A stretch of DNA of 64,000 nucleotides from Streptomyces musisoli (lineage in GTDB: Bacteria; Actinomycetota; Actinomycetes; Streptomycetales; Streptomycetaceae): NCBI RefSeq assembly GCF_016741855.1, contig NZ_JAERRH010000001.1, forward strand, positions 372,001 to 436,000, written 5' to 3'. This document shows, piece after piece, positions 36,695 through 45,149 of this stretch. How positions within the stretch are numbered: the stretch's first letter is position 1; each line of letters begins with the position of its first letter. Position numbers and translations under genes: made by a program. The notes below the pieces were generated by a model. That model was not told the origin of the DNA and ran no database searches. It saw only the letters and a program-made list of their open reading frames with translations.

Positions 36695-38067
36695 GCGTTC
36701 CCCCGGGTGACGGCCTCGGCGACGATCAGCTCCTCGACCCCGCGCAGGAAGTGCTCCATGCCCTCGCGGGTGAGGACTGCCGGGTCGGCGGTCATGCAGA
36801 GTTCCAGGGCTCCGGGGGCGGTCAGCACATCCACCGCCACCGAGACGTTCGCGCGGGGCAGGAACTCGGTGGGCCAGCTCAGTTCGGTCCGGCCGATCAG
36901 CTCACCGAGCGCTGCCCGGGGCCGTTCGACGGTGTCGAACGGCCCGATGCCCGGGTCCCGGGTGTCGTTCCACCAGCACGAGTGGTCCGCCGCCTCGCCG
37001 CGCTCGACCAGCCGCGCCACCTCCCGGTCCAGTGCCCACTTGTCGTACCCCGCGTGGCGGAACGCGCTGAACGAGACGGACCGCGTCCGCCGTACCGCGT
37101 CCTCGAAGTCCTTGTCGGCGTCCGTGAGGAGGAACACGGCCTCCTGGGCCATCGTGCTGACCGACTCGGAGGCGGCCGGCTGGAAACGGTTGCTCACCAC
37201 CACCTGGAACAGCACGTCGCTGCTCCCGGACATCCTGGCCAGCCGGTGGGAGGCCGCCCCGAGCAGCACGGCGGCGTCGCTCACCCCCAGGTCCGCCGCC
37301 ACCCGTTCGACGGCGACCGCGAGTGCGGGCGAGCGCAGCAGCGCGTTGGGGAACAGCCGGCCCGGATCGGTCACCGCGCGTTCCGGCGCCGCGGGGTCCA
37401 GGAAGATCCGCCGGGGGCCGGCGGACAGTCGCTCGCACCAGTGGCGCCGGGCCGCCTCGTCCCGGCGACGGCCGAGCGGCGAGGCCTGGAGCGCCGCGGC
37501 CTCCAGGGGCTGGAGGGCGGGACGGGCCCGGAGCAGCGACTCGGCGGTCTCCCCCGACTCGATCAGCTTCAGGTCGCGGAGCATCCGGCCCTCCCCCCAG
37601 AGGTCCATCGCGGTGTGCGAGGCCGCCAGCACCAGCCGGTGGACGAGCCCCCCGCACTCCACGAGGCCGGCCCTGAACGGCCACTCCCGCGCGTGGTCGA
37701 AGGGGCGCCCCGCCAGCTCCTCCATCAGGGCCTCACCGGCCGCCGGGGCCTCGGCCGCGGAGCACGTCCGGACCTCCGCCAAAAGCTCGCCGGCCCCGTC
37801 CACGACCTGTTCCAGACCTTCCTCGCCGTCCGGCAGCAGCCTGGTGTGCAGGCTGTCGTGCATCCGAAGCAGCTCCGCCAGGTCCGCCAGGACCCGGGAG
37901 GCGGGGCGGGGCGGGGTGAGGGGGAGGTCGAGCCGCAGGTTGTACCTGGGGGCGTCGTCACCGAGCCGCGTGACGACACCCCAGATCGCCCGCTGCCCCC
38001 AGGTGGCCGGGCCTGTCCCGGCCCTCGCGGAGTCCAGTGTGATGGTCCGCTCCTCGACCGTGGTCAT
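36691..38067 (-). CDS. Stand-alone condensation-domain-like protein
   Basis: A 458-aa homologue of NRPS condensation / CoA-dependent acyltransferase domains. The active-site motif HHxxxDG appears as SHTAMDLWG near residue 152: the second His and the Asp remain, the first His is Ser and Gly is Leu. FLLTDADKDF, WNDTRDPG and a C-terminal LELCMTADPAVLTREGM match the second half of the fold. It could join the ACP-bound acyl group to an amine or alcohol. ATG 38067 starts the frame; its stop overlaps the deacetylase. The 119-bp gap to the acyl-CoA dehydrogenase may hold a promoter. Confidence 0.75.
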   Translation of the reverse strand: MTTVEERTITLDSARAGTGPATWGQRAIWGVVTRLGDDAPRYNLRLDLPLTPPRPASRVLADLAELLRMHDSLHTRLLPDGEEGLEQVVDGAGELLAEVRTCSAAEAPAAGEALMEELAGRPFDHAREWPFRAGLVECGGLVHRLVLAASHTAMDLWGEGRMLRDLKLIESGETAESLLRARPALQPLEAAALQASPLGRRRDEAARRHWCERLSAGPRRIFLDPAAPERAVTDPGRLFPNALLRSPALAVAVERVAADLGVSDAAVLLGAASHRLARMSGSSDVLFQVVVSNRFQPAASESVSTMAQEAVFLLTDADKDFEDAVRRTRSVSFSAFRHAGYDKWALDREVARLVERGEAADHSCWWNDTRDPGIGPFDTVERPRAALGELIGRTELSWPTEFLPRANVSVAVDVLTAPGALELCMTADPAVLTREGMEHFLRGVEELIVAEAVTRGNA

Positions 38068-38186
38068 CGTGTTCCGAACCTTCCCTTCGGTTGTCTCGTA
38101 CGCCGTCCGCCGGCATCGGGCCGAACGCGCGGCGGCGGCCGGGGTCCTTCGTCCGGACGAGCCCGCCGCGATCCGGACGAGAGGCT

Positions 38187-39326
38187 CTAGTCCAGGCCCT
38201 GCGAGATGACCAGGCGCTGGATCTGGTTGGTGCCTTCCACGATCTGAAGCAGCTTGGCCTCGCGCATCCAGCGCTCCACCGGGTGGTCGGAGACGTAACC
38301 GGCGCCGCCCAGCACCTGCACCGCGTCGGTGGTCACCTTCATCGCCACGTCGGTGGCGAACAGCTTCGCCTTCGCCGCCTCCAGCGAGTACGGCCGGCCG
38401 GCGTCCTTCAGGCGGGCGGCCGCCAGGGTGAGCGCCCGTGCCGCGGCGATCTGCGTTGCCAGGTCGGCCAGCAGGAAGCCGACGCCCTGGAAGGAGATGA
38501 TCCGCTGCCCGAACTGGCGGCGTTCCTTCGCGTACCGCACGGCGTAGTCGACGGCGGCCTGGGCGATGCCGACGGCGCAGGCGGCGATGCCCAGCCGGCC
38601 GCAGTCCAGTGCGCCCATCGCGATCAGGAAGCCCTTGCCCTCCCGGCCGATCAGCCGCCCGGCCGGCACCCGGACGCCGTCGAAGCCGACCTGCGCGGTG
38701 GGGTTGGACCAGACGCCCAGCTTCCGCTCCGGTTCGTGGATCACCATGCCCGGCGTGCCGCCGGGGACGACGAGGCAGGACAGGCCCCGGGCTCCCGGTC
38801 CGCCGGTGCGGCTGAACACGTTGTAGAAGTCCGCGTGACCGGCGTGGGTGACCCAGGACTTGGTGCCCGTGATGCGGTAGCCGTCGTCGTCCCGCACCGC
38901 CCGGGTGGTGAGCGAGGCGGCGTCCGACCCGGCCTCCGCCTCGGACAGGCAGTAGGCGCCCAGCAGTTCGCCGCTCAGCATGCCGGGGAGCAGTTCCTCG
39001 CGCTGGGCCGGGGTGCCGTACGTGGCGGTGCCGAAGCAGGCGAGGTTGTGCACGTTGACCGCCTCGGCCACGCCGAACCAGTGGTAGGCGATCTCCTCCA
39101 GCGCCTGGAGGTAGACCTCGTACGGCTGTCCGCCACCGCCGTACTCCTCGGGGTACGGCAGGCTCAGCAGTCCGGCCCGGCCCAGGGTGCGCACGATCTC
39201 CCGGGGGAACTCGTGGGCCGCTTCGAACTTGTCCACGTGGGGGGCGAGTTCACCGTCGGCGATCTCCCGGACGAGGCCGAGGAGATCGGCCGCCTCCTCC
39301 GTGGGCAGGATGCGCTGGACCTTCAT
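38187..39326 (-). CDS. Acyl-CoA (acyl-ACP) dehydrogenase
   Basis: A 379-aa flavoenzyme with the full ACAD fold: PYPEEYGGGG, AYCLSEAEAGSDAASLTTRA, RRQFGQRIISFQG, QVLGGAGYVSDHPVERWMREAK, and the catalytic base Glu364 in IVEGTNQIQ. It removes two hydrogens alpha,beta to a thioester. Beside an ACP and AMP ligase it may act on an ACP-bound acyl or aminoacyl group, as in pyrrole-2-carboxylate formation from prolyl-carrier protein; that parallel is inference. ATG 39326 follows GGAGG eight bases upstream. Confidence 0.88.
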   Translation of the reverse strand: MKVQRILPTEEAADLLGLVREIADGELAPHVDKFEAAHEFPREIVRTLGRAGLLSLPYPEEYGGGGQPYEVYLQALEEIAYHWFGVAEAVNVHNLACFGTATYGTPAQREELLPGMLSGELLGAYCLSEAEAGSDAASLTTRAVRDDDGYRITGTKSWVTHAGHADFYNVFSRTGGPGARGLSCLVVPGGTPGMVIHEPERKLGVWSNPTAQVGFDGVRVPAGRLIGREGKGFLIAMGALDCGRLGIAACAVGIAQAAVDYAVRYAKERRQFGQRIISFQGVGFLLADLATQIAAARALTLAAARLKDAGRPYSLEAAKAKLFATDVAMKVTTDAVQVLGGAGYVSDHPVERWMREAKLLQIVEGTNQIQRLVISQGLD

Positions 39327-39458
39327 CGGGCGACCTCCGTGTGTGACGGGTGTGGTGAGCGGGGCGGGCGTTGCGCGTCTCGTCCCGCGTGGGCGCGGCG
39401 GCCCGTCCGCGCCGGGGTGACGGATCCGCAACGGGTGGGACGCGTTCGGCCGGCGCGG

Positions 39459-40208
39459 TCAGCCGCGGTCCCAGCCGGTGGTCTCCGGCCAGTGCCGGCC
39501 CACCCGGCGGACGGCGTGGTCCCAGTACGAGCGGACGGACAGGTCGGCGTAGATGAAGTCCTGCTTGGCGGCCACGTCCTGGTCGGTGGACCAGGTGTAG
39601 GGGACGCCGGTGCTCTCGGCGGTCAGCTGGAGGCGGCAGGCGCGTTCCAGCACCTGGGCGAAGACGGAGGCGTGCCGCACGCTCTTGCCGACGATCACCC
39701 CGCCGTGGTTGCGCAGCAGGACGGCCGGGTGCTCGCCGAGGTCCTTGGCGATGTGCTCGCCGGTCTCGATGTCCAGGACGGTGTTGCTGGTCTCGGTGAA
39801 CAGGCCGAGCCGGTCGCGGAAGTAGGCGCCGTCGTGCGAGACCGGGCGCAGCTTCAGGTCGGTGGCGCCGAACAGCAGGGTGTACGGGGCGTGGCTGTGG
39901 ACGATGCCGTTGACGTCCGGCCGGGCCCGGTAGACGGCCTGGTGCAGCGGCAGTTCCGGGGGCGCGAGCGGCGGCGCGGGCAGCGTGTGGTCCACCGGGC
40001 AGCGGACCACGTCCTGTGGGGCCGCCTCGTCGAACCCGACCAGCGCGCCCTTGATGAAGAACTCGTCCCGGCCGGGAATCCGGGCGGAGATCTGGCCCTG
40101 GTTGAAGTCGTCGTGGCCGTCGAGGGAGAGCATCCGGGCGCCGATCGCCACCTGCAGAACGAGCCGGCGTTCGGCCGGATCCAGCGGCTTCGGTCCATCG
40201 GTGGTCAT
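39459..40208 (-). CDS. Class II aldolase/adducin-family protein
   Basis: A 249-aa zinc aldolase-fold protein. Zinc ligands His104 and His106 (VHSHAPY) and His168 (LLRNHG); Glu85 may be the catalytic acid. The family includes fuculose-phosphate aldolase and decarboxylase-like members acting on small hydroxy or keto acids. ATG 40208 overlaps the stop of the DapB-like gene (ATGA). In this operon it could build or break a C-C bond in the acyl unit; substrate unknown. Confidence 0.85.
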   Translation of the reverse strand: MTTDGPKPLDPAERRLVLQVAIGARMLSLDGHDDFNQGQISARIPGRDEFFIKGALVGFDEAAPQDVVRCPVDHTLPAPPLAPPELPLHQAVYRARPDVNGIVHSHAPYTLLFGATDLKLRPVSHDGAYFRDRLGLFTETSNTVLDIETGEHIAKDLGEHPAVLLRNHGGVIVGKSVRHASVFAQVLERACRLQLTAESTGVPYTWSTDQDVAAKQDFIYADLSVRSYWDHAVRRVGRHWPETTGWDRG

Positions 40209-40921
40209 GTCGTGCTCCTAGCTGTCAGGTCGTCGTAGACGGTCCGCATGGTGACCAGGCCGGGGGGTGCGGCGCGGGCCCAGTCGGCGGCTGCCAGCGC
40301 GCCCCGCGCCGGCACCGTCCAGCTGCCGACGTGATGCCGCACGTGCAGCGACTCGCCGTCCCAGGTGTGGGTCATCTCGTGTTCGCTGACCGGCAGTCCG
40401 GACCGCTCGTCGGCGATGTCGGCCACGGCCCGGCCGCTCGCCGCGGCCCAGGTGTCCGCCAGCGCCAGGGCGGTGGCGCTCGGCCGGTGTGCCTTGCCGA
40501 GCGGGTGCCGTTCCCGGACGGTGGTGGTCGTGCCGAACCGGCCCGTGGTGAGGGCGGCGGTGAACTCGGCGATGCGCGACTGGAGGTAGTGGGCGAAGGA
40601 GAGGTTGGTGGCGCGGACCACCGGCACCACGTCGGCCAGCTCTTCCAGTGCCTTCCACTGGATGTCCGTCAGGTTGGAGACGCAGGCGACGAGTGCCACG
40701 CGGTGGGTGGCGCAGTAGTCGAGGACGTCGGTGTGCGCCTCGGGTGCGCTGGCGTCGACGAGCACGTCGGGTACCGTCTCGACGGACCAGCCGGCCCGGC
40801 GGGACGCGGTGAGGGAGACCCGGGTGCCGTCGGCCCGGCAGACCGAACGCAACGCCGAGCCGAGGCGCCCGAGGCCGACGATCCCGATCGTGGGGCCGTC
40901 GCTCACGGGTGTGTCAGGCAT
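40205..40921 (-). CDS. DapB-like NAD(P)-dependent reductase
   Basis: A 238-aa two-domain reductase. Rossmann GIVGLGRLGSAL (residues 13-24), DVLVDASAPEAHTDVLDYCATH and VVRATNLSFAHYLQ correspond to the dihydrodipicolinate reductase pattern of a vDFS-like strand, a Gly/Thr loop and the ASNFSIG motif. The catalytic region has RERHPLGKAHRPSATAL, comparable to DapB's ExHHxxKxDAPSGTA but changed. So it probably reduces a related cyclic imine or enoyl compound. ATG 40921 overlaps the ACP stop by 8 bp. The essential dapB would be elsewhere. Confidence 0.75.
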   Translation of the reverse strand: MPDTPVSDGPTIGIVGLGRLGSALRSVCRADGTRVSLTASRRAGWSVETVPDVLVDASAPEAHTDVLDYCATHRVALVACVSNLTDIQWKALEELADVVPVVRATNLSFAHYLQSRIAEFTAALTTGRFGTTTTVRERHPLGKAHRPSATALALADTWAAASGRAVADIADERSGLPVSEHEMTHTWDGESLHVRHHVGSWTVPARGALAAADWARAAPPGLVTMRTVYDDLTARSTT

Positions 40922-41177
40922 CGGCGGCCGCTCCGCTGGCGAGCACCAGGGCCGTGACGCTGTCGATGGTCTCGTAGTGCTCGATGGCGGCTTCCGGGTC
41001 CAGGTAGACACCGACTTCGTTCTCGATGCTGTCGATGAGGCGCATGTAGGAGAGCGAGGAGAAGCCGACGTCGCGCAGCGAGTAGTTGGTGGCGGCGAGT
41101 TCGTCGGCGGTGACGCTGCCGTCCCCCGCGGCGATGGCGAGGTCGAGGATCTTGCTGCGGAGCGCGCTGCTGTCCAT
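40914..41177 (-). CDS. Acyl carrier protein
   Basis: An 87-aa stand-alone carrier protein. The 4'-phosphopantetheine serine is Ser41 in VGFSSLSYMRLIDSIENEVG, with the expected helix II. The usual DSL is FSSL here. Acidic throughout, as in ACPs. ATG 41177, 28 bp after the AMP-ligase stop on the same strand. It should carry the acyl group activated by that ligase for the dehydrogenase and condensation-like protein. Confidence 0.9.
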   Translation of the reverse strand: MDSSALRSKILDLAIAAGDGSVTADELAATNYSLRDVGFSSLSYMRLIDSIENEVGVYLDPEAAIEHYETIDSVTALVLASGAAADA

Positions 41178-41205
41178 GAGGAATTCCTGTGTCTTGAAGG
41201 GAGGT

Positions 41206-42654
41206 TCAGTTGCTCTGGGGGGCGCTGAGCAGGCGCCGCAGGCGTTCGATGGACGGCTTGCCGATCGAGTTCGCCGGTATCCGGTCCACCAGGCGGAGGA
41301 TGCCGGGCACCTTGAACGACGGGAGTGTCGCCGCGCAGTGCGTGCGCAGGGACTGCGCGGTCACGCCGGGTTCGACGGCGACGACGGCGGCCAGGGTCGG
41401 CTCGCCGTGCTGGTTCTCGGCCTCAAAGGCGACGGCGTCCAACACCCCGGGGGCCGCGCGCAGCACGTCGGCGATCTCGATCGGGTCGATCTTGCGCCCG
41501 CCCACGTTGACCAGCCGGCTCGTGCGTCCGGTCAGGTGGAGCGTGCCGTCGAGCAGCCGGCCCTGGTCGCCGGTGTGGTAGTAGCCCTCGTCGTCGACGC
41601 GCTTCTCGAACAGGCCGGGGGCGTTGAGGTAGCGGGAGCCCATCGACTCGCTCCTCACCCGGATGCCCTGCTCCTCCGCGAGCAGGTGCACACCGGGCAG
41701 GGGCGCTCCGAGCCCGCTGCCGGCGCCGTCGGGGGCGTACGTCAGCGGCCCGGTCTCGGCCACGCCGTAGTAGTTGTGGATCGGCACGCCGGTGAGCCGG
41801 GTGAACTCCTCGCGCACGGTTTCGCGCAGTGGGGCGCCGGAGGAGATCGCGGTCCGGACGGCGGCGAAGCCCTCCTTCGGGGCGCGCCGCACGATCGACT
41901 CGTACAGTGCCGGGAAGGCGACCAGGCGGGTGGCGGCGGTGTTCTCCAGGAGCCGCACGACCCGGGAGGCGGTGGGCAGACCGTGCGACAGGTGCAGTGA
42001 GGCGCCCGGCAGGAAGGCCGCCAGCAACGACGTGTTGAAGGCCAGGCCGTTGGAGAGCGCGGCGAAACAGGCGATCCGGTCCTCGGCCACGAGGCCGGTG
42101 CCCTTCGCCCAGTTGGCGGCCGCCGCGGAGACGGCCGTGCCGGAGAACTCGATGCAGTTGGGCCGGCCGGTGGAGCCGGAGGTGAACCGGCACACCTCGG
42201 TGTCGTCCAGCAGCACCGGACGGGGCGTGTCGTGGGAACGCACCCGGCTGACGGTGAGGTAGCCGAACTCGCCGTCGTCGGTGAGGGTCTCGTCCGCGAC
42301 GGCCCGGACGTCGGCACTGGGGGCGTGGATCAGCAGGTCCAGCCCGCAGTCCTCGGCGATCCGCGAGAGTTCGAACGGGCCGAAGGCGGAGTCGGCGAGG
42401 AAGGGCACCGCGCCGGCGAACAGCGTCGCGAGGTAACCGATGACGTATTCGACGGAGTTGGTGGCATACAGGCCCACTCGCAGTCGCTCGCCCCGTTCGT
42501 CGTACCGGGCGAGCCGCTTTGCCGCGGCGCGGGCCCGGGCGCCGAGTTCGGCGTATCCGAGCGAGCCGTCGGCGTCGGTGACCGCGACGCGGTCGCCGTG
42601 GCGGGCGAGGACTTCGGTGAAGGCGTCGGGAAGGACGGCGCGCATCGGGGTCAC
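41206..42654 (-). CDS. AMP-dependent acyl/aryl ligase for the ACP
   Basis: A 482-aa ANL-family ligase: AMP-binding loop RFTSGSTGRPNCIEF (the usual Lys after Pro is Asn), A5 motif NYYGVAETGP, A7 YYHTGDQG, A8 GRTSRLVNVGGRKIDPIEI and A10 PANSIGKPS with the catalytic Lys near residue 470. No Asp typical of amino-acid binding was recognised, so a fatty, aryl or small keto acid is as likely as an amino acid. GTG 42654 overlaps the SagB-like stop; ATG 42645 is the alternative. The product acyl group should go to the adjacent ACP. Confidence 0.85.
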   Translation of the reverse strand: MTPMRAVLPDAFTEVLARHGDRVAVTDADGSLGYAELGARARAAAKRLARYDERGERLRVGLYATNSVEYVIGYLATLFAGAVPFLADSAFGPFELSRIAEDCGLDLLIHAPSADVRAVADETLTDDGEFGYLTVSRVRSHDTPRPVLLDDTEVCRFTSGSTGRPNCIEFSGTAVSAAAANWAKGTGLVAEDRIACFAALSNGLAFNTSLLAAFLPGASLHLSHGLPTASRVVRLLENTAATRLVAFPALYESIVRRAPKEGFAAVRTAISSGAPLRETVREEFTRLTGVPIHNYYGVAETGPLTYAPDGAGSGLGAPLPGVHLLAEEQGIRVRSESMGSRYLNAPGLFEKRVDDEGYYHTGDQGRLLDGTLHLTGRTSRLVNVGGRKIDPIEIADVLRAAPGVLDAVAFEAENQHGEPTLAAVVAVEPGVTAQSLRTHCAATLPSFKVPGILRLVDRIPANSIGKPSIERLRRLLSAPQSN

Positions 42655-44111
42655 CGCTCGTTCTGGGCGTGCGCCGTGGCAAGCCGGTCGAACTTGATGC
42701 CCGAGTCGTCCGGGCGGCCGAGCAGCAGGGCGTAGAGGATCTCCTCGTCCTCCGGCAGCCCCGCCAGCGTGCGCCACAGCGGCACGTCGAAACCACCGAT
42801 GGCGGTCACCCCGACCGTCGCGCGGTTCGCGCCCAGGTAGAGGAGCTGTCCCAGGGCACCGCAGCGGAAGGCGAGTTCCCGCAGGTTCTCGGTGCCGGCG
42901 GCCGAGCCTGCCCCGGCGAGCGAGGTGCGGGGTACGTGCAGCAGCAGGATGGCCGCGGCCCCGGCGAGGGCTCGCTGCTGCATGCAGGCACGGGCCACCT
43001 CTTCGGTGGACGGCAGCGGTCCTGGCTGCCGCTCACCGGTGTGCAGCCGGTAGACCGCGTTCTGCTCGGGTTCCGTCGTCGACCGCAGGACCAGGGTCGC
43101 GGACAGGGGCGAGGCGTCGGGGAGGTCGGTCTGCAGCGGTGTCGACAGGGCCGAGACCGCCTGCCAGACGGCGGAGGCGGAGACGGGTTCGCCCGTGAAC
43201 GCCTTGCTGGAGGCTCGTGTGCCGATCAGTTCCGGCCACTCGGAGGGGTCACCCAGGCCGCTGTGCCCTCCGGCCGGCCGCCGGCCGGTGCGGATGCGGG
43301 CGAGGGGTGCGGCCACCGTCCGCAGGGCCGCGGAGGCGGAGTGCTCGGTCCATCCGGCGAGGGAGTCCCAGCAGGTGCTCTCCAGCCACGACCGCCAGGT
43401 GGGCCCGCGCCGTTCGCGGTCGGTGTCGTCGTGCACGGTCCAGCGGGTCGACGGCTCGCCGGCCGGGTTGGCCGGTATCAGGGTTGCGGAGTAAATCTCC
43501 CGGCAGTTCTCGCCCGCCTCCAGTAATTCGGAGAGAGTTTCCCTGGGGAAGCGCAGCCGTAGCGCCCCCGCCGCGCCACGGCCGGCCGCAGCCAGTAGGA
43601 GATTTCCCGCCGCGTGTCCCGCGTCGATTTGGGTGTACAGATATCCACGGTCACCATATTTGCGCATGGAAAGCCAGGGGCGGGTGAGCGTGATCACCAG
43701 CGCTCCACCGTTTTCCGGGATGGCCAGCATGGAAGCGTCCAGTGCGGTGGTGACGCGGGTTCCGGCGGCCAGCCGGGCGCAGATACGGCGGTCGGCGTCG
43801 ACACGGAAGGCCGTCGGCACGCCGTTCTCCATGACGAGGACGGCGAACTCGTACGGGTACACGGCTCCGGCCGACGGCACCGCCCGCGCCGCGTACGAGC
43901 CGCAGGACCGGTTGGCGCGGCTGGTCAGCGCGCCTTCTTCCAGCAGAGACAAGGCAAGGCGCAGGCCGGGGGCGGCAACGGGCTCGGCGGGCGGCTCGGG
44001 CGCCGCCGCCGGCAGGGCCACCCGGGCCCACAGGTCGGCGGCCCGACCCTCGGATTCACGCCCGGGCGACGCTGCGGGTACGGCTCTTGGGGTGGTGAGA
44101 TTTCCTTGCAC
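42651..44111 (-). CDS. SagB/ThcOx-type nitroreductase-family oxidoreductase
   Basis: A 486-aa protein with two nitroreductase-like halves. First half: PSAGAVYPYEFAVL and DAGHAAGNLLLAAAGRG, the signature of SagB-type FMN dehydrogenases that oxidise azolines to azoles. Second half: IGTRASSKAFTGEPVS and ELAFRCGALGQLLYLGANRATVGVTAIGGFD. No YcaO or precursor peptide is nearby, so it is not a standard RiPP enzyme here. GTG 44111 is used, with AGGAGG 12 bases upstream; the open frame continues to 44180 but would place the ribosome site inside the gene. First gene of the orphan operon. Confidence 0.82.
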   Translation of the reverse strand: MQGNLTTPRAVPAASPGRESEGRAADLWARVALPAAAPEPPAEPVAAPGLRLALSLLEEGALTSRANRSCGSYAARAVPSAGAVYPYEFAVLVMENGVPTAFRVDADRRICARLAAGTRVTTALDASMLAIPENGGALVITLTRPWLSMRKYGDRGYLYTQIDAGHAAGNLLLAAAGRGAAGALRLRFPRETLSELLEAGENCREIYSATLIPANPAGEPSTRWTVHDDTDRERRGPTWRSWLESTCWDSLAGWTEHSASAALRTVAAPLARIRTGRRPAGGHSGLGDPSEWPELIGTRASSKAFTGEPVSASAVWQAVSALSTPLQTDLPDASPLSATLVLRSTTEPEQNAVYRLHTGERQPGPLPSTEEVARACMQQRALAGAAAILLLHVPRTSLAGAGSAAGTENLRELAFRCGALGQLLYLGANRATVGVTAIGGFDVPLWRTLAGLPEDEEILYALLLGRPDDSGIKFDRLATAHAQNER

Positions 44112-44673
44112 GTCTGACGCAAACCTCCTGTTGCCTGACAGTCCGCAGGGTGCAGATGAGGGCGGCGTTGACCTCGGCACTGACAGTGCGGACCTAATGC
44201 ATCAACGGGGGACATTGCATTTGCTTTCGCGACGATCCACTCACCGGACTTCCGATTGTCCAGTACCTGAGACCGGCGCGGCCTCGGATCGCGAGGCGAG
44301 CGATTTCAGCTTTTGACGCCAAGACATGGCACGTATCCGAGGGAATGTCTCGCGCCATGAGAACGCATGATCGGTTACGGCCGCTGCAAGCATGCCAAGT
44401 GGCCGAGTATTGGTCAAGACCAATGAAACAAGGCTGCTTAATAAATGCCAATAAACCGAATGAATGCCGCGAATCGGACACCGATCGGAAGTGGTCGACC
44501 GTGGCAGCCGTCGACAGCGTCCCGACGGGCATCCGAGAGCGGATCGGCACGCACCGGGCCGTGCGGGCCGATGCCCTTGACCTCCTGCGCGATCGCCGGC
44601 AAACCCGGACACAAGGAGAAGCGGGCCCCGCGATGACTTCCGTCACCGCCAGAGACCCGCTTCATCGTTTCCG
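44112..44673. other. AT-richer control region before the orphan cluster
   Basis: 562 bp between the SagB-like start and the tRNA. From about 44400 to 44470 it is clearly poorer in GC than the surroundings (runs such as TTAATAAATGCC). No frame has Streptomyces codon bias. It most likely holds the promoter and upstream control sites of the minus-strand cluster; I cannot define them. Confidence 0.5.
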
Positions 44674-44758
44674 TGTCCGAGGGGGGACTTGAACCCCCAC
44701 GCCCGATAAAGGGCACTAGCACCTCAAGCTAGCGCGTCTGCCATTCCGCCACCCGGAC
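44674..44758 (-). tRNA. tRNA-Leu (anticodon GAG)
   Basis: Read on the minus strand: acceptor stem GTCCGGG pairs with CTCGGAC, discriminator A at 44674, anticodon stem CTAGC/GCTAG with loop TTGAGGT (anticodon GAG at 44723-44725), a long variable arm as in class II tRNAs, and GGGGGTTCAAGTCCCC for the T arm. CCA is not encoded. About 85 nt. tRNA-Leu genes are common integration sites, but no integrase is present. Confidence 0.95.
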
Positions 44759-45063
44759 TAGGTGTGTGTCGCCCGGCCGGGGCGTTCCCCGCGGCGACAT
44801 GGACAACAATACCAAGGTTCTGGGGTGCGTTTCACCTGCGTATCCGCCCCGCCGAGCGGCCCGGGGCCGAGACGGGCCGCCCTCTCGGCGGACGGCGTAC
44901 AGAGCGCGAGAGCCCCCGCACCCACCGTGATGTTCACGGGATCGGCTGGTACTCCGTGAAGTTCCCGGGCACCCCTGCCCCGAGCACCCCGTCGCACCGC
45001 CGGGAGGGGTGGCATGTCCGCCGAGCGCCCCGTGGGATCGGTGGGGCGGCGTACGGTCGGACG

Positions 45064-45149
45064 CCCCGCGGCACCTCAGGGGCAGCGCACCCCGTGGCAC
45101 CTCAGGGGCAGCGCAGTCGGACGCCCCGTGGCACCTCAGGGGCAGCGCA
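45064..45149. repeat. 26-bp repeat containing the FabH stop codon
   Basis: Units at 45064-45089, 45090-45115 and 45124-45149, beginning CCCCGTGGCACCTCAGGGG. The third is the genuine 3' end of the fabH-like gene and includes its stop (TCA at 45136-45138); the others are downstream copies. The surrounding 44759-45063 stretch has no gene. Confidence 0.88.

Noticed and set aside
35270..38209. 979-aa open frame on the plus strand
   Set aside because: Antisense to the deacetylase and condensation-like genes, with Arg/Ser-rich composition typical of a shadow frame.
44194..44646. 150-aa minus-strand gene before the tRNA
   Set aside because: No codon bias, no ribosome site and no recognisable fold; more likely a control region.
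44674..44758. tRNA-Leu as the attachment site of an integrated element
   Set aside because: No integrase, no direct repeat of the tRNA 3' end was noticed, and the flanking genes look chromosomal.
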